From: Selaginella moellendorffii
Taxonomy: Eukaryota; Streptophyta; Lycopodiopsida; Selaginellales; Selaginellaceae
Direction of reading: 5' to 3'
DNA: 64,000 bases
Assembly: GCF_000143415.4 (NCBI RefSeq)
Contig: NW_003314287.1
Location: 1,385,514 to 1,449,513 of the forward strand
In this document: piece by piece, positions 10,888 to 22,211 of the stretch
Layout of the letters: each line of letters opens with the position of its first letter
Numbering within the stretch: the first letter of the stretch is position 1
Notes under the pieces: generated by a model
The model's database searches: none
Seen by the model: the letters and a program-made list of their open reading frames with translations, nothing else
What the model was told of the DNA's origin: nothing
Translations under genes and position numbers: made by a program

Positions 10888-12852
10888 ATGGGAGGGATTA
10901 TCGGAGTCCCGGTGATCGAGTGCGTCTACTTGGCTGGCTGTGCGCACTGGGCTTGGAAGCGCTGCATTCGATCCGGAGAAGACGATAGTCGAGGTAATTC
11001 TTTGCGATCCAGGGTGATTGATTTTCTTTCTTTGGCACTGTTATTTTCGAGAGTGATCTTTCATTCGTGATTGATTTTCCTTCTTTCTTTGCGTGAGCTT
11101 TCATACTGTTCTTTCGAGAGTGATCTTTCATTCTTCTTTCTTTGCGATGGAGTGACTGATTTTTCTTCTTTCTTTGCGTGAGATTTCATAATGTTCGTTC
11201 GAGTTTCGAGAGTGATCTTTCATTCTTCGTTGAGTGATTGATTTTTCTGCTTTCTTTGCGTGAGATTTCGTACTTCTTTCGAGAGTGATCTTTCATCTTT
11301 TGTTATAACTTCCAGGCTGGGCCGAGGCTGAGTTTGAGGATTTCAAGCCAGTTCCACACATGTGTCGTCTCGTTCTCGCGGTTTACGAGAAAGACCTCGC
11401 GAATCCACGCTGGGCTCCTCCGGGTGGCTATGGAATCAAGCTCCAGGACGTGGTAAAGAGAGTGAGCTACAAGGACACGCGCGGCAAAGCGCCACCTTAT
11501 CTCATCTACTTGGATCGCGAGAACTGCGACATTGTCATGGCGATCCGGGGCTTGAATCTCGTCAAGGAGAGCGACTACGCGGTGCTGCTGGACAACAAGC
11601 TGGGAAAGCAGATGTTCGAGGGTGGCTACGTCCACCATGGATTGCTCAAGTCGGCGGCCTGGGTTCTCAACAAGGAGGTGAAGCTTCTCAAGCAGCTCGT
11701 TGTGGAGAATCCTTCGTTCACGCTCACTTGCACGGGGCACTCGCTGGGATCCGGGGTTGCGGCTCTTCTCACGGTTTTGATCGTCAAGAACAGGAACTTG
11801 GTGGGAAACATTGCGAAGGAGAAGATCAGGTGCTATGCGATCGCTCCTGCGAGATGCATGTCGTTGAATCTGGCTGTGAGGTACGCCGACGTGATCAACT
11901 CCGTGATTCTCCAGGTAAAGGATTGAAACTTCTCTAAGTTTGTCTCTTGAAAGAAGATATACAAGTTCCATGCAGGATGATTTTCTTCCCAGGACTGCGA
12001 CGCCTCTAGAGGACATGTTCAAGTCCCTCTTCTGGTGAGAGCAATTTAATTCCATGTTCTCGTTTCTAAGTTCTTTCTTCGTTTTTTTTACAAGCTTGCC
12101 GTGCTTGCTTTGCATCATTTGCGTTCGAGACACCTTCCTCTCGGAGGCCAAGATGCTCAAAGATCCCCGAAGGCTCTACACTCCCGGAAGAATCTATCAC
12201 ATAGTGGAGCGCAAAGTTTGCAGGTAGTTTTCCTCTCTTTTTCGTCTCTCGTGGTGTACTTTCTCATCTGGATCATACCAGGTGTGGAACATATCCTCCA
12301 GTTGTGAAGACCGCGGTTCCCGTGGACGGGAGATTCGAGCGCATAGTTCTGTCCAGCAGCGCTACATCAGATCACTCCATCGTGTGGATCCACAGAGAAG
12401 GCGCCAAGGCCTTGGAAGTACGTGAAACTCTCTATTCTTTTCTTCCAAGTAAAGCTCTTGTTTGTTCGATACAGCTGATGGAAGAAACAGCGACAATGCA
12501 ATCTCCAACGCCCAACAAGATGGTCCGGCAGCACTCGATACAGGAAGAACACATGGAACAATACAAGGCCGCCATGGAACGAGCAAAAACGCTCAACATC
12601 CCCCACGCTCACGACTCTCCCTCGCAGTCCTACGGCACTTTCGACCACGTCTCCGTGGGAGACACCGACGAGAGCGACGCTGAGAACCAGGCCGAGATCT
12701 CAAGCTCGCACTCGCCATCGCCAGACGAGGAAGACGAGGAAGAAGAAGACTCAGCCGCAGTGAGCGAGGAGGAGAGCCTGGACAAGTGGAAGAAGTTCTT
12801 GCGAGAACTATTTCCAAAGGATCGATACGAGAGACTGCTAAGCACAGGCTGA
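10888..12852 (+). CDS. Class 3 lipase, mono-/diacylglycerol lipase-like
   Basis: The start MGGIIGVPVIECVYLAGC, with AHWAWKRC after it, matches the N-terminal domain of plant diacylglycerol-lipase-like (calmodulin-binding heat-shock protein) lipases. After a long repeat-filled intron the body follows: VPHMCRLVLAVYEKDL, NPRWAPPGGYGI, YLIYLDRENCDIVMAIRGLN, YAVLLDNKLGKQMFEGGYVH and the lipase elbow TGHSLGSGVAALL with the nucleophilic Ser. Later exons give LYTPGRIYHIVERK and the C-terminal KFLRELFPKDRYERLLSTG. Total is about 450-470 residues. The family acts on acylglycerols at membranes, with Ser-Asp-His catalysis. The C-terminal part has an acidic, Ser-rich region (SPDEEDEEEEDS), likely flexible. 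Confidence 0.88.
11010..11310 (+). repeat. Degenerate minisatellite in intron 1 of the lipase gene
   Basis: About four imperfect copies of a 70-80 base unit combining gattgatttttcttctttc, tttgcgtgagatttcat and ttcgagagtgatctttcatt. It resembles the xylosidase intron repeat in its gattgattt and ttcttctttctt words, but the units are not the same. Confidence 0.75.
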
Positions 12853-13251
12853 AAGTTTTACTACCGCAGTTCTTACTTTGATACTCTTCGCGATGGTCCT
12901 ACGTTTTTGTTGTACATTGTCACAGGACCACAACTATTTTGGAAGAACAAGCTTCCATAGCTTTCTTCTCGATCTATATCCTTCTTCCATAGCGTGATCG
13001 CAAGTCTATGATAATACTTATCCTTCTTCCTTAGTGTGATCGCAAGGATGGTTGCTATGATCATATATAACATGATCGCAAGGCTATGGTTCCTATAACT
13101 TATTCCTTTCGATAAGTGATGTATAACACAACAATATAGATACAAAACATTGTGAGTTCGTTTTGTTATTCCACTGGCTACTTCTTCTTCGTCATTGTCA
13201 CTTGTGTGAATCGTCCTTCCTTCTTCCACCATAGCCAGCTCTCTCACTCGC
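12853..13251. other. Convergent intergenic spacer
   Basis: Lies between the 3' ends of the lipase and complex I genes. It holds three scattered copies of a gtgatcgcaag word (about 12,993 to 13,085) within imperfect 40-50 base repeats, and no gene. It probably contains both 3' UTRs. Confidence 0.5.
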
Positions 13252-14703
13252 TCAAGCCGTGGCAGCCACCGCCTCCTTCTCGCGCTTGGCACGCTCCAAA
13301 ATCCTCCTCTCCAGCTCCGGCCGGAAGTGCCGGATCAATCCTTGCACCGGCCACGCCGCTGCATCCCCGAGCGCACAGATGGTGTGCCCCTCAATCTGCT
13401 TGGTCACCTCCTGGAGCATATCAATCTCCTCCAGGTACGCGTTCCCGACTTTCATCCTCTCCATGAGCGTCCACAGCCACCCCGTCCCCTCCCGACACGG
13501 TGTGCACTGGCCGCAGCTCTCGTGCTTGTAGAAATACGAGAGCCTGGCGATGGCGTCCACCACGTCCGTCGACTTGTCCATGACGATCACCGCCGCGGTC
13601 CCCAGCCCCGACTGGACCGCCTTGAGCGCGTCAAAGTCCATGAGCACGTCGTCGCAGATCTTCTTCGGCAGCAGCGGCACCGAGGATCCCCCGGGGATGA
13701 TCGCCAGCAAGTTGTCCCAGCCGCCTCTCACTCCCCCGCAGTGCCGCTCGATCAGCTCCTTGAGCGGGATGCTCATCTCCTCCTCCACCGTGCATGGCTT
13801 GTTTACGTGCCCCGACACGCAGAAGAGCTTCGTCCCCGAGTTGTTCTTCCGGCCAAAGCTCGCGAACCACTCGGGCCCCCGGCGGAGGATGGTCGGCGAC
13901 ACCGCCACCGTCTCGACGTTGGTGACGGTGGTCGGGCAGCCGTAGAGCCCGACGTTGGCTGGAAACGGCGGCTTGAGCCTCGGCTTCCCTTGCTTCCCCT
14001 CGAGGCTCTCGAGCAGCGCGGTCTCCTCGCCGCAGATGTAAGCTCCGGCTCCAAAGTGGACGTGGATGTCGAAGTCATAGCCGGATCCACAAGCGTTCTT
14101 GCCAATGTAGCCAGCGGCGTAGGCCTCCTTCACCGCGCGCTCCAAGTTCTTCCTCTCGTTCACGTACTCTCCACGGATGTAGATATACGCGGCTCTCGCT
14201 CGCATTCCAACGCCGGCGATCAAGCAGCCCTCGACGAGCTTGTGTGGATCGTGCCGCATGATCTCCCTGTCCTTGCAAGTCCCCGGCTCGCTTTCGTCGG
14301 CGTTCACCACCAAGTAGGACGGGCGTCCATCCGAGACCTTTGGCATGAAGGACCACTTGAGCCCGGATGGAAAGCCCGCCCCTCCTCGGCCTCTCAATCC
14401 AGACTTCTTCATCTCGTTCACGATCCAGTCGGGGCCCTTGAGCACCAGGTCCTTTGTGCGGTGCCAATCGCCCCTGGCCATGGCGCCCTTGAGGAAAGGG
14501 TCGTGGATCCCGTAGAGATTGGTGAAGATCCTGTCCTCGTCCTTGAGTCCGCCGAAGCTCGTCCTCTCTGTGGCCGGGGGCGGCGGCGGGGCTGGCTGTG
14601 GCGTCGCGGATTTGCTCGCGGCCTGGACGCTCATGAATCGGGAGCTCCCCGGGGAGAAGAGCCTGGCGCTGATGGTGGCGCGCAGAGATCTGGACGGCCT
14701 CAT
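13252..14703 (-). CDS. NDUFV1: Mitochondrial complex I 51 kDa subunit (NADH/FMN/4Fe-4S)
   Basis: Intronless minus-strand gene of 483 residues. The start at 14703 gives an Arg/Ser-rich presequence ([16 protein letters not shown]) suited to mitochondrial import. The frame is open further upstream but without an ATG. Diagnostic blocks are [78 protein letters not shown], and the N3 cluster ligands in [14 protein letters not shown] with the fourth Cys in [13 protein letters not shown]. The product oxidises NADH through FMN at the tip of the matrix arm. It is very well conserved and should be functional. Its ATG is 147 bases from the ATG of the divergent BORCS8-like gene. Confidence 0.95.
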   Translation of the reverse strand: MRPSRSLRATISARLFSPGSSRFMSVQAASKSATPQPAPPPPPATERTSFGGLKDEDRIFTNLYGIHDPFLKGAMARGDWHRTKDLVLKGPDWIVNEMKKSGLRGRGGAGFPSGLKWSFMPKVSDGRPSYLVVNADESEPGTCKDREIMRHDPHKLVEGCLIAGVGMRARAAYIYIRGEYVNERKNLERAVKEAYAAGYIGKNACGSGYDFDIHVHFGAGAYICGEETALLESLEGKQGKPRLKPPFPANVGLYGCPTTVTNVETVAVSPTILRRGPEWFASFGRKNNSGTKLFCVSGHVNKPCTVEEEMSIPLKELIERHCGGVRGGWDNLLAIIPGGSSVPLLPKKICDDVLMDFDALKAVQSGLGTAAVIVMDKSTDVVDAIARLSYFYKHESCGQCTPCREGTGWLWTLMERMKVGNAYLEEIDMLQEVTKQIEGHTICALGDAAAWPVQGLIRHFRPELERRILERAKREKEAVAATA

Positions 14704-14850
14704 GGTGATCCCTGCGGAGCTTACCAGCGTGGTTGCGACCGCGAAGCTAGAGTTCCTCGCCCTTCTGTGAAGAAGCCCTACCACATAAAATATTTTGCCC
14801 AAAAATTAGGGTTCTTGGGATGCCCCCAGAAATTAGGGTTTTTGAGAGTC
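14704..14850. promoter_or_regulatory. Bidirectional promoter with telo-box motifs
   Basis: Short space between divergent start codons. Two telo-box-like words, attagggttc near 14805 and aattagggttttt near 14831, sit between the genes. Such motifs are established promoter elements of plant housekeeping and ribosomal genes; their function here is inferred. Confidence 0.5.
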
Positions 14851-15936
14851 ATGGACGCCAAGCTTGGGGAGGCGCTCCAGCAAGGTAAATGCCCGAATTC
14901 GCTGTAAGCTCGATTCGATTTTGCGATTGGCAGCTCACGATCTGGCGGCGGACATGGTGAAGCAAATGGCGAACGAGCCTTCCGTGGGGCTTTACTTTGT
15001 CCAGCAGCACGTCCACAAGGCTGTGCCGGCGATTGTTTCTCTCAAGGTACTGTCCTGGCGACGAATTCTCTGCGAACTGTGCGAGCTTTTGCCAGGATCA
15101 AGTAGGCGATTGCGCTCACGACTCGGGGCTCAGCACTGAGGATGCCAAGGACGCGCTCGCTACTGTCAAGAATTTCAAAGGAGTCGGGCCTCCGGTGATT
15201 GAGAGAATGATCAAACGTCTCAACTCTTCGATCCAAGCCCTCCAATCATCCAGGTTTGAGTTCTTACTTTTTGCAAAAACAGCGATCTGTTTGAGAGAAA
15301 AGTGGCTTTTTGGTCGCTGAGAAGAGAGTTGTGTTTTGCAGGAGCAAGGAATCGAGCTACTCGGTCTCGGAGATGGCCAAAAACGCAAAAAAGCTCGTCT
15401 CCTCCCCGTTCAAGTCCGAGGAGTCCCCAACAAGCAAGCCCTCCGACTCGTCCACAAACTACGCGAGAAACTTATGGGACTCGGCCGTGGATCGAGCCAG
15501 CAGCTTCACTCGGAAACCTTCTTCTCCAATTCCAGCCTCGTCCTCTCCAACACCAGACACGCCGCCATCCCCTCCAGCTGAAGCTCCGGCAGCTTCTTCT
15601 CCATCTCCTTACGGCTACGTTCGCTTGGTTTTGGAGTCGGCCTCTCAGCGAGTAGGCAGCATTGGATGGAGCGACTCTAGCAGCAGCAAAGAGGACAGGG
15701 ACAAAACCACAGGATCCACGGAAGAACTCAAACTTTCCAGCGACAACTCGAGCAACAAACCCGTTCGAGCAGTGCTGGACACGATTTCTACGAGTAAAAC
15801 TCAGGAGGCCGAAGAATCAGAAGCGCCAGCAGGGGAAGGAGAGATTCCTGGGAACTCGACAGAGATTCAGGAGGGGTTTGACAGGTTCCAGGCGGAGAGC
15901 GCGGCTAAACTGGCGGCTTGGCTGGATAAGCCATGA
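14851..15936 (+). CDS. BORC subunit 8-like protein (MEF2BNB family) with Ser/Pro-rich tail
   Basis: Exon 1 is 14851-14884. Later exons encode AHDLAADMVKQMANEPSVGL, YFVQQHVHKAVPAIVSLK, and after another intron a helical segment ending MIKRLNSSIQALQSSR. The ANEPSVGLYFVQQHVHKAVP core matches the hallmark of BORCS8 (MEF2BNB), where animal proteins have a similar NEPSVALYRLQEHV core. The last exon (about 15342-15936) adds roughly 190 residues rich in Ser, Pro and Glu, ending AKLAAWLDKP, which animal BORCS8 does not have. In animals BORC controls lysosome position through Arl8. Whether plants use it this way is not known to me. The family match is strong; the role is inference. Confidence 0.7.
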
Positions 15937-16684
15937 GAGAGAGAGAGAGAGCCAAGTTTCTTAAGCTCCGGCTATGGCGGTTTACACGTGGCTGCATGCA
16001 CGGGTGCATGGTCGCCATCCAAAAGCGCGGAGACAAATTCTGGAAGCCCATTTGGGAGAGAGGGGTCCGACGGAGCCAAGAAAAAAAAAAGAGAGGAAAG
16101 CTTCTCCACAGCGTCGCCGTCACTAGAGCGTCATGATCTTCGTGGAGTGGTGGCCAGCGTAAAAACTATTCTTCTTCTCCAGAGGTAAGTGGTTTTCCTT
16201 TGTTTCCTTAATCTCTCGAGCTTGGATTTGATCAGAGGATTGCTTCCAGATGATTTGCTGATAAGAAGAGAGCAAAGCAAAAGGAGAAGTAGTAGCTCGA
16301 AGAAGAACGAAGAAGAAGGGTGATTGATTTGGATAAGGAAATGATACTCGTGGCGCTGCTGGTTCACTTGATCGGCGACTACTTCGCGACGGTGGTGAGG
16401 CTCTTGAGTGAATTGGTGAGAGAGGCTCCGCTGCCGAGCAGGATCAGGATCCTCATCCTCCGGAGGCTTCGCTCGGTGTCATAGATCGAGCAAAGCGAGC
16501 TTTTTTACCTGGAAAATGGGGGATTGAATCGAAAAATTCTTCTTTGCTCGATCGATCTTCTCTCGGTTCTATTCCAAAGTAAGAAAGAGCTCTCTCTGGA
16601 TAAGTATGAAGGTCTTTAGAGTCGCGACGCTCATCTTTAATTTCCTTTGTTCTTCCTAAAACCCTAAAACCCCGAGACGGGGGA
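15937..16684 (+). promoter_or_regulatory. Intergenic region and leader of RRP42
   Basis: Holds the 3' end of the BORCS8-like gene, a GA repeat at about 15935-15951 and a small open frame described separately. Ahead of RRP42 lies a telo-box pair, aaaaccctaaaacccc at about 16658-16673. Confidence 0.45.
16341..16484 (+). CDS. Possible 47-residue hydrophobic micropeptide
   Basis: An ATG-to-TAG frame of 47 codons begins MILVALLVHLIGDYFATVVR and ends in a basic patch (ILILRRLRSVS). The first half could form one membrane helix. It lies about 200 bases upstream of RRP42 and could also be an upstream ORF of a long leader. I recognise no family; it may not be translated. Confidence 0.2.
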   Translation: MILVALLVHLIGDYFATVVRLLSELVREAPLPSRIRILILRRLRSVS

Positions 16685-18013
16685 ATGGTCGCGCTCTCCA
16701 GATCCGAGCTCGATTACATCGAAGGAGGCGTCAAGCACGACTTGCGATCGGATGGCCGCGGGCGCTACCACTTCCGCAATCTCTCCATCCAAGTGGGAAT
16801 CATCCCCCAGGTAAGAAAGAAATCACTCCCCATTTTCTTCCTTAGCGTGAGAGTGATCTTCTTTGTCCTCTCTTTGTGTGTCTGTTGCTCTATCTCTATC
16901 GCCTTGCCACGATGGAAGCTTGCGCTAGTTCCCTCTCTTTAGTTTATCGATCGAAATTACACTGGTTTGATCAGGCCAATGGCTCGGCTCGCGTTCGTCT
17001 TGGAGGCACGGACGTGATTGTTAGCGTCAAGGTGATGGATGGAAAAATAGAGAAGAGAATTTTTTTTTCTTAGTTTTGCTCCTTGTTCTTAGGCAGAGCT
17101 TGGATCGCCTCGCAGCGGTCGACCAAACTATGGCAGCATTGAAGTTATGGTGGAGTGCTCGGCTACCGCTGGACCCGAGTTTGAGGTGATCGGAAGGTTC
17201 CACTACTCTCTTTTTCTAAGTTTCTTTCTCGAGCAGGGACGAGGAGGAGAGGATCTAAACATGGAGCTTTCGCGAGCTTTGCAACGCTGCTTCGTTGGTG
17301 GACCAAGCGGTGCTGGTAATCCATCCATCTTCCAAGCTTCCAAGCCTTGAAACTTTCCTACTTTTCTTCTTTCTCATCTCGGCAGGAGCGGCGATCGATC
17401 TGAGCACGCTGGGAATTGTCGCGTCCAAGTTTTGCTGGGAGCTCTTCGTCGACTGCCTAGTTGTAAATTCGGATGGGAATCTTCTCGACGCTCTGTCCAT
17501 CGGTGTCAAGGCAAGTGATGGAAGATCTGCAAGTGTTGTAACTCTGTTCCTCTAGGCCGCCTTGAGCAACACTGGCATTCCAAGCGTCAAAGTTACCGGA
17601 AACACAGCCTCGGAGGACGATGCGGACCTGGAAGTTGGGGACAATCCAGACGAGTTTGCTCGGCTCGACGCTTCCAAAGTGCCACTGATCATAACTCTCA
17701 CCAAGGTGCGGTTCGTCTCTTCGATTTCCTTCCTCCTCTGGCGCCACTGAAACTGTGAACTTTCTCGAAGATTGGCCGGCACTACATTGTGGACGCAACT
17801 CCGGAGGAAGAGATGGGAATGTCGTCGGCTGTGTCGGTGGCTGTGAACAGCAAAGGTTTGATTCTCGGCTTGACGAAACGAGGTGACGGAGGTTTGGATC
17901 CCAGCGTTGTCACGGACATGATCTCGGTGGCCAAGCACATTGCACGGGACTTGATAGTTTTGGTTGACACGGAGATTGCTGCGGCCGAGCTAAGGGCCGC
18001 TGAGAACCAGTGA
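16685..18013 (+). CDS. RRP42: Exosome complex component RRP42 (RNase PH-like)
   Basis: Seven to eight short exons from ATG 16685 to TGA 18013, about 290 residues. It begins MVALSRSELDYIEGGVKHDL, then RSDGRGRYHFRNLSI, RVRLGGTDVIVSVKAELGSP, ELSRALQRCF, DLSTLGIVASKFCWELFVDC, GNLLDALSIGVKAAL, and later IGRHYIVDATPEEEMGMSSA. These are the blocks of the RRP42/EXOSC7 branch of RNase PH-like proteins that form the six-member ring of the RNA exosome. The eukaryotic ring is catalytically inactive, so the role is structural in 3' to 5' RNA decay and rRNA processing in nucleus and cytoplasm. Introns are 45-90 bases. Confidence 0.9.
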
Positions 18014-18165
18014 AGGAACCGAATTCTTTTATCTCTTCGTCTGTATATTTTAGTGTTTGGATTTCACGAGTGAGAGCCCCTAACACATTAGACGTGAAAA
18101 CACAGCGATCCAAAATAACAGCTGCTTACAAAATGGCCAAACTTTCTCTTTGTCGTCGAACACGC

Positions 18166-20586
18166 TCACGTTCCCTTGATCTTCCTCGAGGAAGGTGGTT
18201 TTCGGAAAAGGTCGTCCAATCCCTGGATAAGAAAACTATGAGCGCTGTTTGCAGCAAAATTTGTCAATCCCTGGATAAGAAAACTATGAGCGCTGTTTGC
18301 AGCAAAATTTGTCACTACCTTCGTTGTTACAAGTGCAATCACAAAAAGAAGCCCGAGGTATGAGCCAAAAGCCAGCATAACTACCAGATCGAATGTCACG
18401 CTCGCGACCTGGAAAATGCTGAGAACGAACTTTGTTGAGTCGTAAAACGTGAAGGATGAGTCCATTGTCTCGTGTTGGATTTTCACGTCCTCGATGCGAT
18501 CCGCAAGTTCCTGCTTGCAAAATACACGTTAGCGATGCAAAAGGAATGATGAAACAGAGCGTACCTTGTGAAATGCAGCAATGATTGGAGAGTTTCTGGA
18601 CAAAAATGGGGCCATTCTAGGCGTTCGCGAGAGTAAGTTCAACCATCCTTGAACGTATGGACGGCTGACTGCTAGATTACTCCCGTCGGCAAAGACTGTT
18701 ATATGCTTGTCTTGTTGATCGTATATGTATCTCTGCAAAAGTGTGCTCGACTAAATACAAGAGAAAAAAGAACCAAAGAAAATGTGACACATACAGCTAA
18801 AGATTCTGCAACGAGCTTGGTGCTCAGGATCACTTGCGTGATGTTAGCCCTGTACAACAATTTGAGACGGCTGTGCTCACACAAAGTTTCTGTAAAATAA
18901 GTACCTCGTGTCCACAATACTCCCCGCATTTTCTAGAAGCTCTGAAGGAGTTTCAAGCTCCGACAACGTGGCAGCCGTTATTCTCTGCCTGGAAAATTGC
19001 TCGTGCTCCCAAGTGACCTGACAAATGGAAAACAAATTCAGATTAATCCAAAAGATGCAGCTAGAAAAGAATTTCTCACCCGTGAGCTTGAAATGTTGAT
19101 CTTTTTGTGCTTAACCTCGACCGTTAGTCCCAACTCTGTCGCTACTTCAGAAAGTCCCTGCAAAAACAAGAATAATGAAACGAATTCCGACAAAAGCACT
19201 TATCAAATAAACCTCGTGTATTTGTCTGATATAAGCGTTTTCTGGTGGTTTAGAAACATGCAACCACAATTTTTCCCCAGATATAGAGCCAAGAGAATTG
19301 AGGCATATCGCATAGTCGATGCTCTCCCTAAGCCGTTGGTCAAAGCTCTTTAACCACTGTGAAAAAAGACCAAAACAATCGAAAACAAAGTTGTATGAAC
19401 TCAAGCGTACCTTAGAAGTACCCTCGTAATCGTAAGGCCCTCCAGCAGTCAAGCCAAAGAGAAGGTTGTACCGACCCCTCGTTTTCGGATTGGCATACAG
19501 ACGAGAAAATAGCCGAGCAATCTCCAGGAGTGCGACAGCGCCACTTCCGTTGCTATCAGTCCCAGCAGGAATCCCCTGTGCATCCATCACGAATTCAGAG
19601 GTCAACGAAGAGTCTATTGCGATGAGAAAAAACAGAAACTCAACTGGAGCCGCCCCAAAGGTATCATACCATGCTACTATAGCTATAGTTTGGACAACAG
19701 AACTATCACCCTCGCTTCTCAGTCCAGGTAGCCATGCCTGTCAAGTTGTAGAAACGTAAAAACCAGAAGACAACTATTTCGAAAATATTCTCGCTACCTG
19801 GATGTTGACGAGCGATGGAGGTGGAATTTTTCTGGGCTCAGGACCGGAAACAACTAGCTTAAACCTTTTATAGAATCCCAGTCAGGAAGGTTGTCAAACA
19901 GTCACAGAAAAAATCACTTACCCTCCAGTGGTGGCAGTGGCAGGCTTCCCCGCTAGATCGTTCGCTATAACTTCATCCAACAAAGCTTTGAGACTTGGGG
20001 TCTCGTAGACAAAGTAAACAGGATACTGTCAAAGAAAAAAAAACTTAAGCCCCGACCTTGTCATAGAAAACATCGGCAAACTTACAGGAACGTTGTTCTT
20101 GATGATCCAATTCTCAAGGTCACGCTCGACCTGGAGATTTTCATCCGCATCTTCGTCTTTGTTATCGTCGCCATGGCCTTTCTCCGGGAGCAAGAGCAAG
20201 AGTCCACCCAAGATTCGCTTTCCTTGAAGATACTCTGGAGCATTGGCACAGGTAAGTTTGCAACAAATCCGATAGAAAACCAAAAGGCTAGACCTCGAAA
20301 AGAGAACATCCATCTTACCATTGAGGAGCGTAATGTTGACCTTTGCAATGGGAAGAATCACGACAGACCTGGTAATGTCGGATCCAGGCACAGACAGTCC
20401 GGAGCTAGCGTGGTGATTCAAGCTCGCGCGCCGCGACCCCATTGGAATCCCTCGCAAATCGTACTGTATCGCGCGATAGACATCGAAGACGGAGGCCGCG
20501 TCGCACAGATCGATGTAAGCCGCGACGAGGAAGAGCAGCGCCAGGAGCGTGTGCCCGGACACACACACCAGCTGCATTCTTTCCAT
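18166..20586 (-). CDS. Nicalin-like ER membrane protein (M28-like fold)
   Basis: Minus-strand gene with about ten exons; start ATG 20586 and stop at 18166. The N-terminus has a signal-anchor (LLALLFLVAAYIDLCDA), then VYRAIQYDLRGIPMGSRRAS, as in nicalins. The luminal M28-like domain includes GIPAGTDSNGSGAVALLEIA, RLFSRLYANP and YNLLFGLTAGGPYDYEGTSK, then LNSLGS and LWLHVSKPPENAYIRQIHE. A C-terminal membrane helix (about 30 residues ending VIALVTTK) precedes a basic tail. In animals nicalin works in the ER multipass translocon with TMEM147 and NOMO and lacks peptidase activity. A 48 bp in-frame duplication near the 3' end repeats 16 residues just after the membrane helix. The gene diverges from CTF8 with 118 bases between starts. 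Confidence 0.85.
18217..18312 (-). repeat. Perfect 48 bp tandem duplication inside the nicalin coding sequence
   Basis: Positions 18217-18264 and 18265-18312 are identical as far as I can read. The unit is 48 bases, so the frame is kept and the 16-residue segment NFAANSAHSFLIQGL plus one residue is doubled. It lies after the last membrane helix. Perfect identity points to a recent event. Confidence 0.9.
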
Positions 20587-20704
20587 GGATCGTACAGCGA
20601 TCGCTAGCTCACCTGTGAGAGTGGAGCTCGCCTCTCTGGCGCTAAAACCCTAAAACGCAGAAAGGAGATTTGCCCTAGACCGAAGAACGAAGAACGAAGA
20701 GAGA
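20587..20704. promoter_or_regulatory. Bidirectional promoter between nicalin and CTF8
   Basis: 118 bases between divergent ATGs, with a telo-box motif (aaaaccctaaaac at about 20643-20655). Confidence 0.5.
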
Positions 20705-21213
20705 ATGATAATCCAGGTGCGCTGCGATTGTGGCGCCCAATGCAAGCAGTGGGCGATCATCGAGCTGCAGGGCTCGATCGAGCTCCAGAACCCCGAGCAG
20801 CAGCTCCAGGGCCTGGAGATTGGATCGCTTTGCCGGGCAAGCGAGGTATGTGTGAAAGTCGATCAAAATCTTGCTCACATTGGAAATCTCTCGATCGATT
20901 CAGGACAAGTTCTCCTTCACTGTGGGTTATCACGAGCTCGAAGGCCGCAAAATCACGCTTAAGAAGCCATTGCTTGTCCTCCGAAGCTCCAAATCTCAAA
21001 ATCCCCGAGTAGATGAAGCGCCATCCTCACCGGATTTGGAAGTGGTGGGCGTTGTACGGCACAAGATCTTGTTTAAAACCCGGCCAAAGGCGCTCATCTC
21101 AAGTAAGAACTCCTTTGTTCTTGGTACTATCTGGTTTTTTATATTTTTAAAGTCCCTGAAAACCCTATATTCCAGAGCCGGAGGTGAAAAGTAAAAAGCC
21201 ACGCCAGGAGTAA
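20705..21213 (+). CDS. CTF8: CTF8, subunit of the alternative RFC clamp loader
   Basis: Three exons; ATG 20705, TAA 21211-21213, about 125 residues. Key blocks are the N-terminal MIIQVRCDCGAQCKQWAIIE, LQGLEIGSLC, FSFTVGYHELEGRKITLKKP and VVGVVRHKILFKTRPKALIS, the last two being the CTF8 signature. CTF8 joins CTF18 and DCC1 to form the alternative RFC complex needed for sister-chromatid cohesion and PCNA loading in the nucleus. The short third exon adds a Lys-rich tail. Length is normal for the family. Confidence 0.88.
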
Positions 21214-21542
21214 ATCGCCGCCACGTTGGACGTGAAGGATTGCCACGTAGGGTCCGCGAATTGGGGGATGCGCGACACGCGTTCTTGCGACACTTCACGC
21301 CAACCGCGGACACGCGTCGCAAAAATCGCTACGTTTCGCGATGGTTTAAAACCCAAAGCTGCCTCTCCACTGGGGAACTATCTACACACTAGAGAGCTAC
21401 GAATCTATCAGAGGTTTGGGATACATTTTTTTCTTCTCTAGCTCTAGGAAGGATCTCTCATCTTCGTCCTCCTCTGGAATTTCTTCCACCTCTCTTTCGA
21501 TCTTACGTTTTCTCGTAGAGATCTAGTCGAGTTTTCGCTAGA

Positions 21543-21992
21543 ATGGCGAGGAAAGTAGCGCCCGCAGCTAAGAAGCACAAGAGCACGACCGGGGCAGTGG
21601 TGAAGAACAAGGTAACGAGCCCAATGGTGAAGTTCGTGGACATGAGAGCCGCGAGTGGCGAGAGAATGGCGATTGCTCGAGCGAAAATGGCCGAGAAGTT
21701 CAAGCATATGAAGGCGTCGATTCAAGTATCTATGGTGCGGTTCCGGCATCCCGTCAATCCGATTCACAGGGTTGCCGCTCGGGAAGCTGCTCAAGAGACT
21801 AAAGCAGCAGCAACAGGTACCGTAATCTCGTAATCTCTACATGTTTTGTTTGTTCTTGGGCTTAACACTTCTCTCCTTTGATTTTCCAGAGAGGAGAAAG
21901 CAAGCTGTGGCTGCTGCCAAGAACAACTCTTCAAGGAAAAGGGCGCTGATCCGTGAGAAGCGAGCACGAAATTTGAAGACGACTATGGCATA
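21543..21992 (+). CDS. Small basic protein of unknown function
   Basis: Two exons, 21543 to about 21815 and about 21892-21992, joined in phase, giving about 125 residues. The protein is rich in Lys, Arg and Ala (MARKVAPAAKKHKSTTGAVV at the start, RKRALIREKRARNLKTTMA at the end) with a middle segment RFRHPVNPIHRVAAREAAQ. It has no signal peptide or membrane segment and looks nuclear or nucleic-acid binding. I do not recognise the family. A typical promoter and clean splice sites support a real gene. Confidence 0.6.
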
Positions 21993-22211
21993 AGCGCCCG
22001 TATAAGAAATCACTGATTGAGTACAATGTACAGTACAAGCATATGGGTTTCGCAGTTTTGTCATAAATCTGTTTTCTTATACTAGGTATTACCAGCTTTG
22101 TGTAGTTTCTTCGACTAAAAGCAAAAGAATCGTTTTTACAGAAAGAACTTTCAGACTATGATTTGTAGCTCTGTGGTGATCAAATAAATGTAACATATAT
22201 CATCTTTCCAC

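Noticed and set aside
13327-14907. 526-residue open frame on the plus strand
   Set aside because: It is the antisense shadow of the GC-rich NDUFV1 gene; the product has no domain and only Leu/Arg/His-rich composition.
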